A stretch of 39,127 nucleotides of DNA, taken from NCBI GenBank assembly GCA_015680685.1, contig MNCI01011495.1, forward strand, positions 198,477 through 237,603, read 5' to 3'. This stretch comes from Gnetum montanum (lineage: Eukaryota > Streptophyta > Gnetopsida > Gnetales > Gnetaceae). The position numbers and the translations under genes were made by a program. The notes below the pieces were generated by a model, which ran no database searches, was not told the DNA's origin, and was given only the letters and a program-made list of their open reading frames with translations. Each line of letters begins with the position of its first letter. Position 1 is the first letter of the stretch. Shown here in pieces: positions 10,367 to 19,629 of this stretch.

Positions 10367-10684
10367 GCTTAGCCATTCGTGCTGAAATCGCCCAAACCCT
10401 TGCAACAGCGCAAGGTTTGTCCCTGACAACGGCGATAGACGCACCCAATTAAACCCTCGTCTTAACACGAGGTCCATAGCCTAAAACCCTCGTTTACGCG
10501 AGTGATGCTACAACAATAAACACTGCTAGAATAACACAAATACGCAAGCGATGGCCTACCGGTTCAAGGGCGTAGGGTCCCTTACTTCGACCACTGCCTG
10601 CGAAGTGCGCTGCATAGTCTCTTGCACCTCATCTATCTTGGCTAATTTCGTGTTCTTCCTTTTTGCTTTAGGCGCCATTGTCAT
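10367..10684 (-). CDS. Antisense gene exons 1-2: basic N-terminus
   Basis: Exon 1 (10684-10586) begins MTMAPKAKRKNTKLAK, a lysine-rich start that could serve as a nuclear signal (inference). The second ATG, at 10678, is equally possible as start. A GTAAGG donor follows at 10585. Exon 2 (10480-10367) after acceptor TTTTAG reads through RRGFNWVRLSP and GFGRFQHEWLS, then donor GTAATT. An alternative first donor (GTAGGC at 10559) would put exon 2 out of frame, so I prefer the upstream one. The domain is not one I recognise. Confidence 0.6.
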
Positions 10685-10828
10685 AGCTTCAAAACCTTCA
10701 CAGTTCCGCACGTTCACGTCTTTGAAAACTACTTGTTCCAATCTTCCGCTCCTCTTTCTCTCGCTTTGTAACAGTTAGGAATTTGAATTCATGACAGCCA
10801 GCAGCCCGTTCTTGCTGAAAACTACTTA

Positions 10829-10840
10829 CTTATATGTGAA
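10829..10840 (-). promoter_or_regulatory. Possible TATA box of the antisense gene
   Basis: On the minus strand CACATATAAGTAAG lies about 150 bases before the first ATG of the antisense gene, followed by a purine-rich stretch (GCGAGAGAAAGAGGAGCGG) that would be its leader. Position and sequence fit a promoter, but the motif is short. Confidence 0.35.
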
Positions 10841-11103
10841 AATCACCGACTCGATGTCCGATTTCATCGAGACTTTCCTAAAACGGAACCCAAAAATCAA
10901 GGTATTAATGTAGCAGATATCGCATGCGCCACTGTACGAAATGACGTTAAACTACCACATCTTATCGTCTCGTAATCGAGTAGCATTAATTACAACCTGT
11001 TTACAATATTCAAAATTCAGTTAGCTTTCCACGTACGACAACACCACGTCATGCTTTCTCCTAATTATATACGCATTTGGTAATTTTGTAGGACGGTCGG
11101 CAA
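10841..11103 (+). other. Spacer before RT with a splice-acceptor-like end
   Basis: No gene is visible. The plus strand ends with CTTTCTCCTAATTATATACG and then TTTTGTAG at 11084-11091, which resembles a branch site, pyrimidine tract and 3' splice site right before the RT reading frame. Confidence 0.4.
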
Positions 11104-12290
11104 ATGGATGCAACATTTTCAGCACCTCTAACTTTGACAGGCCCATACAGGAAAATAATTAGGCAATTCAATCCTACGCTAGTAGAAACTCACCCTCCCT
11201 TCGACGACGTGACCATAGCCACGTCGGAAATGTCCCCAGAATGGCTAGAACAGTCGACGTGCATGCTAGACTTGGAGGCTGGGGATATAACCGAAGACCC
11301 CCTCAATGAGGTTTCTATTGTTACGCATAAGGGAAACGCTTAAAGTTAGTTCTTTACTAGACTAGGAAACGCACAATTCTATAAAACAGGTCTTTCAGGA
11401 CAACATCATGGTATTTGCGTGGTCATACGAGGATATGCCGGGGCTAGATCCCAGGTTAATTCAACATAACATAATCTTAGACCCGCAGATCAAAGAAATT
11501 AGGCAAAAGGTATGAAAAATCAAGCTAGAGATCGTGCTAGCCGTGCGTGATGAGATCACCAAACTGTATCAGGCTGGTTTCATTTGCGTTGTCGATTATG
11601 CGGATTGGGTATCTAACATTGTAGTTGTCCCAAAGAAGACCGAAAGCATACGCATTTGCATAGACTTCCGAGACTTAAACAAGGCCACAATCAAGGATGA
11701 CTTCCCATTACCGAGTATCGACCAACTAGTCAATACGACAGCTGGGCATGCGCTTTTGTCCTTCATGGATGGCTTTCTGGGCTATAACCAGATTCGCATC
11801 AACCCAGAACATCAATTGACCACAATGTTCATGACGCCCTGGGGTACCTTTTTCTACACCATGATGCCTTTCGGCCTAAAAAATGCTGGAGCAACATATC
11901 AACGAGCCATGACATACATCTTTAGCGATTTACCTCTTAGGGAGACTGAATGATTATGTTGACAATATAGTGGTTAAGTCTTTAAAGTTAGAAGATCATT
12001 CGGAAGACCTGGAGTTAGTCCTCAAAAGATGTTCCAAATACGAGCTCCGGCTTAACCCAAAGAAGTGCGTATTCGGAGTCAAAATCGGATGCATGCTGGG
12101 GTTTGTGGTGTCAGAAATCGGCATACAAGTTGACCCTGATAAGGTCAAAGCCATTGTCAAGTTAACGCCTCCTACAGACCTCAAAAAATTACACGGGTTA
12201 CAAGGACAATTACAGTTTATCCGCCGGTTCATCTCGAGATTAACCGACAAGTTACACCCTATGCAGCGTCTTCTTAAAAAGGGGGTTAAT
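11104..12290 (+). pseudogene. RT: Reverse transcriptase, Element 1
   Basis: Copies the element RNA into DNA. An upstream linker is open at 11104-11343 (frame 1). RT proper starts near 11408 with VFAWSYEDMPGLDP in frame 2 and continues through WVSNIVVVPKK, IRICIDFRDLNKAT, SFMDGFLGYNQI (catalytic Asp) and PWGTFFYTMMPFGLKNA. A TGA interrupts at 11513. A +1 shift near 11945 moves to frame 0, where the catalytic box reads YVDN (11955-11966), not the usual YVDD. LGFVVSEIGIQVDPDKVKA and HGLQGQLQFIRRFI end the domain. The gene is dead by frameshift, and the YVDN change alone would be expected to abolish activity. Confidence 0.93.
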
Positions 12291-12840
12291 TTCGAATGGA
12301 CGGACGATTTTCAGCGTGTGTTTGATAGCCTAAAACAGGAACTTCAACACTTACCAATGGTTTTCCCACCACAAAGGGACCTACTATTTTACATATACCT
12401 CGCAACTTCGGACGTAGCTTTAGCAGCATTACTTTGTCAAAAGAGGGATGATGGGTCGGAAGTGCCCATCTACTACTTGAGTCATGCTCTATGTGCGTAC
12501 GAAACGAGGTACAACGAAGTAGAGCGTAATTTCTTAGCATTAGTATTTATGCTCAAATAGTGTAGACATTACCTTTTCCGTAGCCAAGTTAACATCATCT
12601 GTAAAAACAACATCCTTAGGGCCATTACGTACAACCTATACGAAAGTAGCAAAATAGCTCGTTGGAAGGCTATCACGGCAGAATTCGACTTACATTATGT
12701 TGGCCAATCTTCTACGAAGGGCCAAGCCATAGCCGACCAATTAGTAACATCTCCTATTGACAGTCAGGCAACCATAGAGCCTGAATTTCCAGACGAATAT
12801 GTACATAGTATAAGCCTTGTCTTAACAGGCCCCGAAGCGA
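12291..12840 (+). pseudogene. RH: First RNase H (Ty3 type), Element 1
   Basis: Continues the RT frame: FEWTDDFQRVFDSLKQEL, FYIYLATSDVALAALLCQK, VPIYYLSHAL, YNEVERNFLALVFMLK, stop TAG at 12558, then CRHYLFRSQVNIICKNN. The TAG stands before CRHYL where relatives have a residue before LRHYF, so a read-through alignment is obvious. The first acidic residue of the Ty3 RNase H (normally in YIASSD/VDAS-type text) is kept as TSD. Such a domain is a relic next to a second RNase H in Tat elements. Confidence 0.85.
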
Positions 12841-13300
12841 CGTTGTATTTCGACGGGGCTTCAACCGCTAGGGGTGGCAGTGCTGCCACCGTTATTACGC
12901 TATCACCTGAGGATGTGCATCTTCACGCTTATCGCTTGACCTTCCCCTGTACGAACAATGTGGCAGAGTACGAGGGGCTTCTCAGGGGATTACTAGCTAT
13001 AAGCGAACTAGATGTTCGACACTTGGCAGTTAGGGGTGATTCGATACTCATCATCAATCAGATCACAGGAGTCTACGCCTGCAAGGTTGCACATTTGCAG
13101 CCCTACTACGATATGGCTAAAGATCTTCTGAAGCAATTCGCGACCATCGATGCCCAACACGTGTCACGGTATGATAACACATTGGTCGATGTGCTGGCTA
13201 CTCTGGCCTTAAACGTGCCCTCACATCTACTCGACACTTGTCCTGCTTTAATAACAGATTGTACAGGTCCTATCATTCAGGTAGCTCACATATCTTCTCT
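12841..13300 (+). CDS. aRH: Second (Tat-type) RNase H, Element 1
   Basis: Open in frame 0 from about 12561 to 13718. Catalytic acids are visible in LYFDGASTARGG (12843 on), NNVAEYEGLLRGL, VRGDSILIINQ and DNTLVDVLATLA. This additional RNase H domain is the hallmark of plant Tat elements and degrades the RNA strand during reverse transcription. Element 2 carries the same domain with the first Asp replaced by Asn. Confidence 0.88.
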
Positions 13301-14564
13301 TCTCGAAGAAAGCACGCCAGAATGGTATGACAACATTAAAAATTACCTCCTACAAGGCAAGCTACCGCATGAATTGACACGTGCGCAAAAAGATGCAATC
13401 CGCAAGCGAGCTAGGCAGTACGTAATCATAGGAGACAGTGCTCTCTGTAGATGCTCTTTTGATGGCGTGCTGCTTACCTGCGTTAATAAAGATCAAGCAC
13501 AACATATTGTTGGCGAGGTTCACGAGGGATTATGCGGAGGACACGTAGCACCATGGGCTATCGTTTTAAAAATTCACCGCTTAGGGTACTACTGGCCACG
13601 CATGGAAAAAGATTGCCTGATAAAGGTTAAAACTTGTGACACGTGTCAGTGTCATGCAAATCTTATACATGTGTCACCTACAGAGTTACATACGACTCAG
13701 ATAACATGGCCCTTTCAATGATGGGGACTAGACATAATAGGTCCTATCACGCCGAAATCTTCCGCAGGTCATAGCTTCATAATTACCACAACTGAGTACT
13801 TTACAAAGTGGGTAGAAGCTATTCTTTTAAGGAAGATCACATCTCAACAGATTTGCCATTTCATCTTAGACAACATTGTAACCAGATTTGGTCTCCCGAT
13901 GACTATCGTGACTGACAATGGGCCGCAGTTTAGTAGCACGGAAACCAAATCCGTCTATGATAGCCTTGGCATTAAACAGTCCTTTTCCTCGCCCTACTAC
14001 CCGCAAGCGAATGGTCAAGCTGAAGCAACAAATAAAGTCATCATCAATCTGCTCAAGAAAATGCTCGACAGCAACAAGAGACGGTGGCACGAAAAAATCC
14101 TCTATGTGCTATGGGCATATCGCACTACATGTAGGAAAGCTACAGACAGTACGCCCTATAGCCTAGTCTACGGATCCGAGGCGGTGCTACCCCTCGAGTT
14201 GAAAATTCCTTCTCTGAGAATGGTCCTCTCCAAGATTATAAATGAGGCTCAACACACCGAGTCTCGGATCATGAATTTAGATTCAGTAGAGGAGAAGCGA
14301 ATACAGACGCTTGATATAATCGAAAAGTATCAAGACAAGCAGAGGCAAAAGCATCGTCACAATCTTCAGCAGCGTCCGATCAAGAAAGGAGACTTAGTTC
14401 TCAAGGCCATTCGTGAACCAGTAGGCAAATTCTCTGCAAACTGGGAGGTCCCTTTCTTGGTGACTGATGCGTATAGCAACAGAGCATTCAAGTTAGCGGA
14501 TGTCGATGGCAACAAGTTACCAAACCCTGTCAATCATATATATCTGAGGCGGTACTACATATAG
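13301..14564 (+). pseudogene. INT: Integrase, Element 1
   Basis: Joins the DNA copy to the host genome. The HHCC zinc-binding part is intact (HIVGEVHEGLCGGH, then CDTCQCH at about 13640). A TGA at 13719 replaces the residue before WGLDIIGPITP. The DDE residues are all present: the Asp of WGLDIIGP, the Asp of TDNGPQFSS (13911), and the Glu of PQANGQAEATNK (about 14007-14040). The C-terminal part has GDLVLKAIREP and NHIYLRRYYI and then stop TAG at 14562. No chromodomain follows. Except for the single TGA, this is the best preserved sense domain of the element. Confidence 0.92.
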
Positions 14565-14589
14565 TTGCATCTCTAGTGTAAATATCAGG

Positions 14590-15090
14590 TATGGCCACCA
14601 TCGTCCGCTATGACGTTAAATTGGCAACAAACGTCCGCTATGACGTAAAACTAGCACACCCTTCACGCATCCGCCACGACACTAAACTAGTACTGACTGT
14701 CCGCCATGATGCAAAAATAGCAAGTTATAACCATCCGCTATGACGTAAAACTGGCAATGTTGTACAGGTCCGCCAAGACGAAAAACTGGCATCTTTTGCA
14801 TGCGTCCGCCACGATGCTAAACTAGCACCGGCTGTCCATCATGACATAAAACTGACAAAGGTAAGTAACTGTCTGCTGAGACATAAAACCAGCACAGCTC
14901 TGTCTTTGGGTCACGACATAAAATTGACATCCACAGCATGGTCTGCTGAGACCATATATCAACCCCGCCATCGTCCACTACGACGTAAAACTAGCATTTC
15001 TCGGTCCGCCTAGACTTTAAACTGGGACCATGGTCGGCTGAGACTTAAAATCAGCAATGATAGTCTCCTAGGACTTAAAACTGGGGCTCA
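14590..15090 (+). repeat. Array of about 15 short repeats after integrase
   Basis: Diverged units of 28-45 bases, each about GTCCGCYATGACGTAAAAC followed by TRGCA, separated by variable spacers. I count about 15. The same motif, in the opposite orientation, fills the matching place of Element 2 (34200-34740), and a variant cluster lies at 6278-6460. The array follows the pol stop directly and is thus part of the 3' untranslated region of the genomic RNA. Confidence 0.85.
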
Positions 15091-16227
15091 CAAGCTGCCA
15101 TCATGCAACTCAAGCGAGCGTGATTATCTCTGTACAGCTGCAAGACACGTGGGATGGGACGCTGGGACAATCCTAGCGTCACTACCTCATCGGCATCTTA
15201 CTGATTCCTCGGACGTGCCGAAGGGCATACTACTGACCCCTCGGAGATACCGTCACCGCACCCATTCTAGCGGTGGTACCTCTGAGAGGTTAGTTCTGCC
15301 GCCCAAAGCCCCAAAGGCGTTCCCATCAATTACGACTTTGGGGATCTCCGCTCATCATCGCTATCAGGCCCTGGCTTCACAGATTCATCTGGCTAGTCCT
15401 TTACATAACCAGTCAGGTGTGCCAAGTCTGATGATCTTTTGCGGTGATATGCTGGGCCGAGCGTCAAGGTCGAAGACTCTGGCCTCATGCTACAGTTCCT
15501 CCTTTACGGCCCGATCACTTCATCTCGCCTCTAATGGCACTTGTTTCAACAACCTTGCCTGCAATTCGCACGAGCAATGGTATCCTACGTTTTCTTCTTT
15601 GGTTGCAGGTTACTTGCTTCGAAGATGTCGTCCAAAGGTGCGTTCATCTGAGCGGTAAAGTACAAAAAACGTTTTGAAATTGCTGCTCAGGTTAGCCTGT
15701 CCACTTAGAAGTGCATCCCTCTTCCCCTTGTGACCCTACCCTTGGCTCTTAATCTGCTTCATCCCTACCATCTGCTTCCTGTATGCAAAAGCTACATACG
15801 CAAGCACCCGTTTTCCGCACTCGCATTGCCATCAAGTCCACAAACTGGCGTAACACAATTAAATGTCATAGCAGAGATATCACAGAAGTGACGCGCTATG
15901 CTCCTTTTGCAAGCATTCCTGTTATAGTCTGTAACAGAGAAATCTCAGACTGATGCGCTATGCTCGTCTAAAAGAATTCCTGTTAATATAAGTATGCATA
16001 CGTTTCTGTGTGTTCAATGAGCGTATCACATACTTCCGCCATCCTAACTCATTTGAGTCTTCCTCGAACCTGTTTCCTGCCAAATCATCTTATCTCCCAT
16101 ACCCTCCATCCTTGCTCTTCTATGTTGACAGGGCAACACTTGAGTGGCCATTGATGGACACTGTTGGTACTTTTACCAATCCGGTGTTTCGTATTCTTTG
16201 TCGACGTCTTTCGGGCAAGCCCTCTAA
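15091..16227 (+). other. Element 1 3' untranslated region
   Basis: Open stretches exist (a 169-codon frame at 15149-15658), but composition and motifs do not look like a known protein. The part near 15540-15610 aligns weakly with Element 2 near 33530-33600 (minus), and 16150-16227 aligns with 29310-29390 (minus), so the region is collinear with the older element. An imperfect direct repeat lies at 15872-15985. The polypurine tract must lie in the following gap. Confidence 0.55.
15872..15985 (+). repeat. Direct repeat of about 52 bp, two copies
   Basis: Copies at 15872-15924 and 15935-15985 share CAGAGA, GCGCTATGCTC and ATTCCTGTTA in order, with about 70% identity and a 10-base spacer. Confidence 0.7.
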
Positions 16228-16423
16228 NNNNNNNNNNNNNNNNNNNNNNNNNNNNNNNNNNNNNNNNNNNNNNNNNNNNNNNNNNNNNNNNNNNNNNNNN
16301 NNNNNNNNNNNNNNNNNNNNNNNNNNNNNNNNNNNNNNNNNNNNNNNNNNNNNNNNNNNNNNNNNNNNNNNNNNNNNNNNNNNNNNNNNNNNNNNNNNNN
16401 NNNNNNNNNNNNNNNNNNNNNNN
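16228..16423. other. Assembly gap (196 N)
   Basis: Run of unknown bases. It hides the polypurine tract and the first 412 bases or so of the 3' LTR. Confidence 1.
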
Positions 16424-17587
16424 TTCCTTTTCTTGCGGATAGATCACCTTACGCTCGTTACGCAACGCAGCGTATCTCAGCGTAATGCATCGCCAAGCTA
16501 ATCATTGTTTACGCTTCACTACACTCGGTGGCGTAAATGAGCGTAAAATAGCTTGAATACATTATTTTCATGCTTTGTTACGGTCTTGCACGTGACACAA
16601 CACGAATGAGCATAATGTAGCATAAAGTCAGCTAAGACATGCCCGACACACATCTGTTATTCACACGCACAGTACGCAAATGAGCGTATTGTGCGTAATC
16701 ATAAAGTTCAACACAAAGCTGGTTAGGTCAACGGCATTTCGAAAGGTCTGAGACACGTGTCATCATAGCCATGCCTTCTCCACACGTTGTCAAACCTATA
16801 AATACTCCAGTTGGCAAAAAGATACAAAGAAGAGGAGAGAGGGACACACAGAGATAGACAGAAGTAGAGAGAGTAGCACTTTGGAAACTTTTGATAGCAT
16901 CACCTTCTAACAGAGACAGAGCATATTTTGCTTGAGCATTGGTAGCAGGAGCAATCGGTCCTTTGGTGAAGACACAACTTTCTCCATTGGTGATCGTCGG
17001 CAGTTTCGAGCAAAGACTACCTAAGGCAAAAGGAGCAGATCAGAGATAAAGAGATCATCTGGTGTGGTTTGTGAGTTTCTATTGGTCAGAAGCAGTTGAT
17101 CAATAGACATCAGAATTTGACCTTCCTTGCATCCTGTCTCTGGTCTACAAGGTAGATCGGACTCCATTCTGTATCTCTACTTGGATAGTTTTCTTGTTAT
17201 TTTGTGTTTGCTTTACATCAAGTAATCGGGGTCTTCCCATCATAACGTGGTATGCAAAATATTCATTCTTCAAGTCAAAACGTAGATCTTGAAACCACGC
17301 GTTTCTCTCGTATTTTCTTCTTCTTACCTTGTTAGCGTTATCATCGTTGTAATTCATCTACATTGTTTTCCCCTCATTTTGTGACTCGTCGAATCAAATC
17401 ATTCCACCCAACATTCGTGATTTCCATCGGTTTACTGATTTAATAAGTCCCTGTCTGATCGACAAGACCGTTCAGGGCGCCGCAGATTCGTTTTTCCAGC
17501 ATAGCCCTCGCACGGATCCATGGTTAAAACTGTGTACACAGAATTTTGTTTGGTATTTTCCAGCTGCTGACATTTTCCGTTGTTACA
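16424..17587 (+). repeat. Element 1 3' LTR (partial)
   Basis: Aligns base for base with 837-2000 of the 5' LTR. In the first 290 bases I count about 18 differences, most of them C/T or G/A changes. It ends TGTTACA at 17587, followed by GGGCC. Confidence 0.95.
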
Positions 17588-17592
17588 GGGCC
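17588..17592. repeat. Target site duplication, right copy (GGGCC)
   Basis: Matches 420-424 and fixes the outer edges of Element 1. Confidence 0.85.
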
Positions 17593-19629
17593 TAGTTTCT
17601 TCTAATTAGTGTTGGGATTCTTGAGGACTTTTCATGAATTTTATTGAATATATCTTGAGATGGTGATGAAATCATGATGGAAATGATAGGTATGTCACGC
17701 CCTAAATAATCTAATGGACTTAGTACTTCTTTATAATAAGCAATGAATTCTTCAATGACTACATCTTGTAATTTGACCACTATAACATTAAGATTTTTCT
17801 TTTTCTCATAAAAGGTTTTCTTCATAGCATGTTTTTGCATTATCAATTATACTATCTCATTTTGGGCTTTCTCTAGATTCTACAGAAAAGTAGAATTTTG
17901 TTGTTCTTGAGTGGTCTTATAATTTTTTAACTCCATTATTTTCACTATCAACTCCTTAACTTTATTTACTAGTTTAGGATCTATATTGAATTTTGTAGTG
18001 ATCCTTTCTTGCTTTAGGTCTTCTAGGTGTTTTGCCTAATCATGTGTAATTTTTAGTGTTTTGGGCACCTTTGTTCTATACTTTTCAAATGCTTTAGCAT
18101 ATCCCTCTTTATCTTCATATGCTTATTTTAAATCTTTGTTAAATTTTTTATTTTGTGCTAGAGCATCATTGAAAGCTTGTTTATTTTTATTCAACAATGT
18201 TTTAAAGGTATTATCATTAAACTAGTAGCCTATTGCAATATAGTTTAAAATCATAAAATTATAAAGGAGGTCATTACTCACCACTATAGTATATAAGTTC
18301 ACTAGATGACTAATATCCTATTTAATCATGGCCTTGATTTTTATTGGATAGTTATCTCCATCAGCATTTTAAATGTCTTTCCATCTAGGCTTGTTAGATA
18401 AAGTTTCCTCTACTGAGCTCTTCTCAACTAAACTCTTGAAGAAGTTAATAGTTGACTCAAAGTAATCAATCTTATTTTCAAACTTGTGGTGGTGGAAAAT
18501 TATGTAAACTATGGATGGTAACACATAATTACTTTTACTAACATTCTACCCCTTCATTTGTACTCCTTAAGGCTAATTCATCAAGGTAATCTCTATGACA
18601 ATATTTTCTTTTTAAAAAAGACTTCAATAAATAATTTTGATAATTGATCTTTATTTTTATTTTTTTTCCATCATAATGAAATCTAGTAACTTGGAGTTTT
18701 AAAATACTCTCTCAAATGTGGAAAGTTAATAGCCATAGGAAAAGTATGAAAAATAAGTACAATGACATCCAAATACTTGAGTCTTTAGCTTCTTCTTAAG
18801 AATGAAAACCCAATCCACATGGCTACCCTCCTTTACTGCAATGTGGAGAAAATTGAGTAGAGGCCATTAAATGGAATTTTTCTTATCTTTAATACATACA
18901 CTACAAAGAATAATCTTAGCTTGGCTAGAGTATGACATCTTCAACTATGAAATTATCACTCTGTTAGTGGGAGTGGCATAAGTCTTATTTTTTTCTTCTT
19001 TGGTGTTAAAGTATTCAATTAACTAATGTCTGGGAAAGGTAACCTCCTTGAGTAAAAAATTGATCTTTACCATATGAAAAAAATATCTAATGCATCCCAT
19101 TTGAATTTGGTCAAACTACCAAATCTCTAGGCTAGAAGATGTACCAAGTATCATTATAAGTACAAAAAAAATTTTCTACTAGAGCCTACTCCTTCAACAT
19201 TGCGAACTTCATCAAAGAAGTCAAGCTTCATCTATTCAACTCCATAGAAAATCCATTATTTATTAGCTCCATTTCTAGGTTTAAATCAAATTGGTAATAT
19301 TAAACACTAACTTTTGGAGCTAGATATCTAACATATTTTTCTTTTGTTAGCAATAAATCAAGGCTCCATGGCTTGTTAGCCAATGCTTCATAGTGGGTTG
19401 ACATAACTAAATACACCTTCATTTTCTTAGAGGTCTTTCTCATGATAGAGGATGAACTCTAACCATGGAAAGATTCACCATGAAGCTTGAACTTCAATGT
19501 TGGTTGTAGTGGTAGCAATGCTAACTTTGATATGTTATGCTCAAAAGACTCTGAAGTAGGCATCTTATTATTGCACTTTTGTTGTGATGTACTTCATGGT
19601 TGTCCTCTATTTTTACCATTACAAACCAT
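17588..19629 (-). pseudogene. Decayed coiled-coil protein gene split by Element 1
   Basis: A mostly single-frame minus-strand relic. It starts near ATG 19629 (MVCNGKNRGQP), then MKVYLVMSTHYEALANKPWS, LLLTKEKYVRYLAPKVSV, HIAVKEGSHVDWVFILKKK, and a long Lys/Glu-rich coiled coil (AFEKYRTKVPKTLKI, AKHLEDLKQERITTKF, LVNKVKELIVKIMELKNY). It continues as PIISIMISSPSQDIF and then, after Element 1 is removed, as GPTPSALPPLREVLAFEF with a stop at 329-331. About a dozen stops, TAA included, show advanced decay. The order (domain with a DWV/NWA-like motif, then coiled coil) recalls the antisense gene in Element 1, so it is probably a mobile-element accessory protein. I do not recognise the family. Confidence 0.55.

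Larger units (their letters stand above)
6646..10684 (-). pseudogene. Nine-exon antisense gene inside Element 1
   Basis: A gene opposite to gag-pol, reconstructed by eye from splice sites and reading phase. Exons (high to low coordinate): 10684-10586, 10480-10367, 10288-9839, 9750-9476, 9378-8329, 8235-8062, 7985-7857, 7779-6962, 6879-6646. Donors are GTAAGG, GTAATT, GTAAGC, GTAAAA, GTAAGC, GTAGAG, GTACGT, GTGAGT; acceptors end AG. Introns are 76-105 bases and AT-richer than exons. Phases match at every junction except the second, whose edges are uncertain. From exon 3 to the stop TAA at 6646-6648 there is no frameshift in about 3 kb, only six stops (9549, 8873, 7685, 7613, 7502, 7343; all TAG or TGA). 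The product of about 1,100 residues has a basic N-terminus, an FCP1/HAD-like domain, a plant-transposon-type domain, a coiled coil and an acidic tail. Its function is unknown. Additional ORFs, also antisense, are known in Tat elements, but usually before gag or after pol. Confidence 0.8.
425..17587 (+). mobile_element. Element 1: Tat-type Ty3/gypsy LTR retrotransposon with antisense gene
   Basis: A near-complete 17-kb element bounded by LTRs starting TGAAACACC and ending TTACA, inside a GGGCC duplication. Internal order on the plus strand is gag, aspartic protease, a 5-kb block, reverse transcriptase, RNase H, a second RNase H, integrase. The second RNase H and the lack of a chromodomain place it with the plant Tat lineage. 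All genes carry premature stops or frameshifts, so it is not autonomous now. The two LTRs differ by roughly 4-6% in the comparable part by eye, so insertion is not very recent. It inserted into a minus-strand coiled-coil gene relic. The 5-kb block carries a spliced-looking gene on the opposite strand, the most unusual trait here. Confidence 0.92.

Noticed and set aside
6646-10684. The 5-kb block as a separate nested transposon
   Set aside because: I found no terminal inverted repeats, LTRs or target duplication at either edge, and a related repeat unit occurs at its border and in the element 3' UTR. Not fully excluded.
14590-15090. CRISPR-like array
   Set aside because: Units are diverged, spacers irregular, and the setting is a plant retrotransposon 3' UTR.
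15149-15658. 169-codon open frame after integrase
   Set aside because: No motifs, Ser/His/Leu-rich without domain structure, and the collinear part of Element 2 does not keep the frame. Treated as 3' untranslated sequence.
16010-16501. Open frame running across the N gap
   Set aside because: The frame is open only because N has no stops; it joins 3' UTR to LTR.
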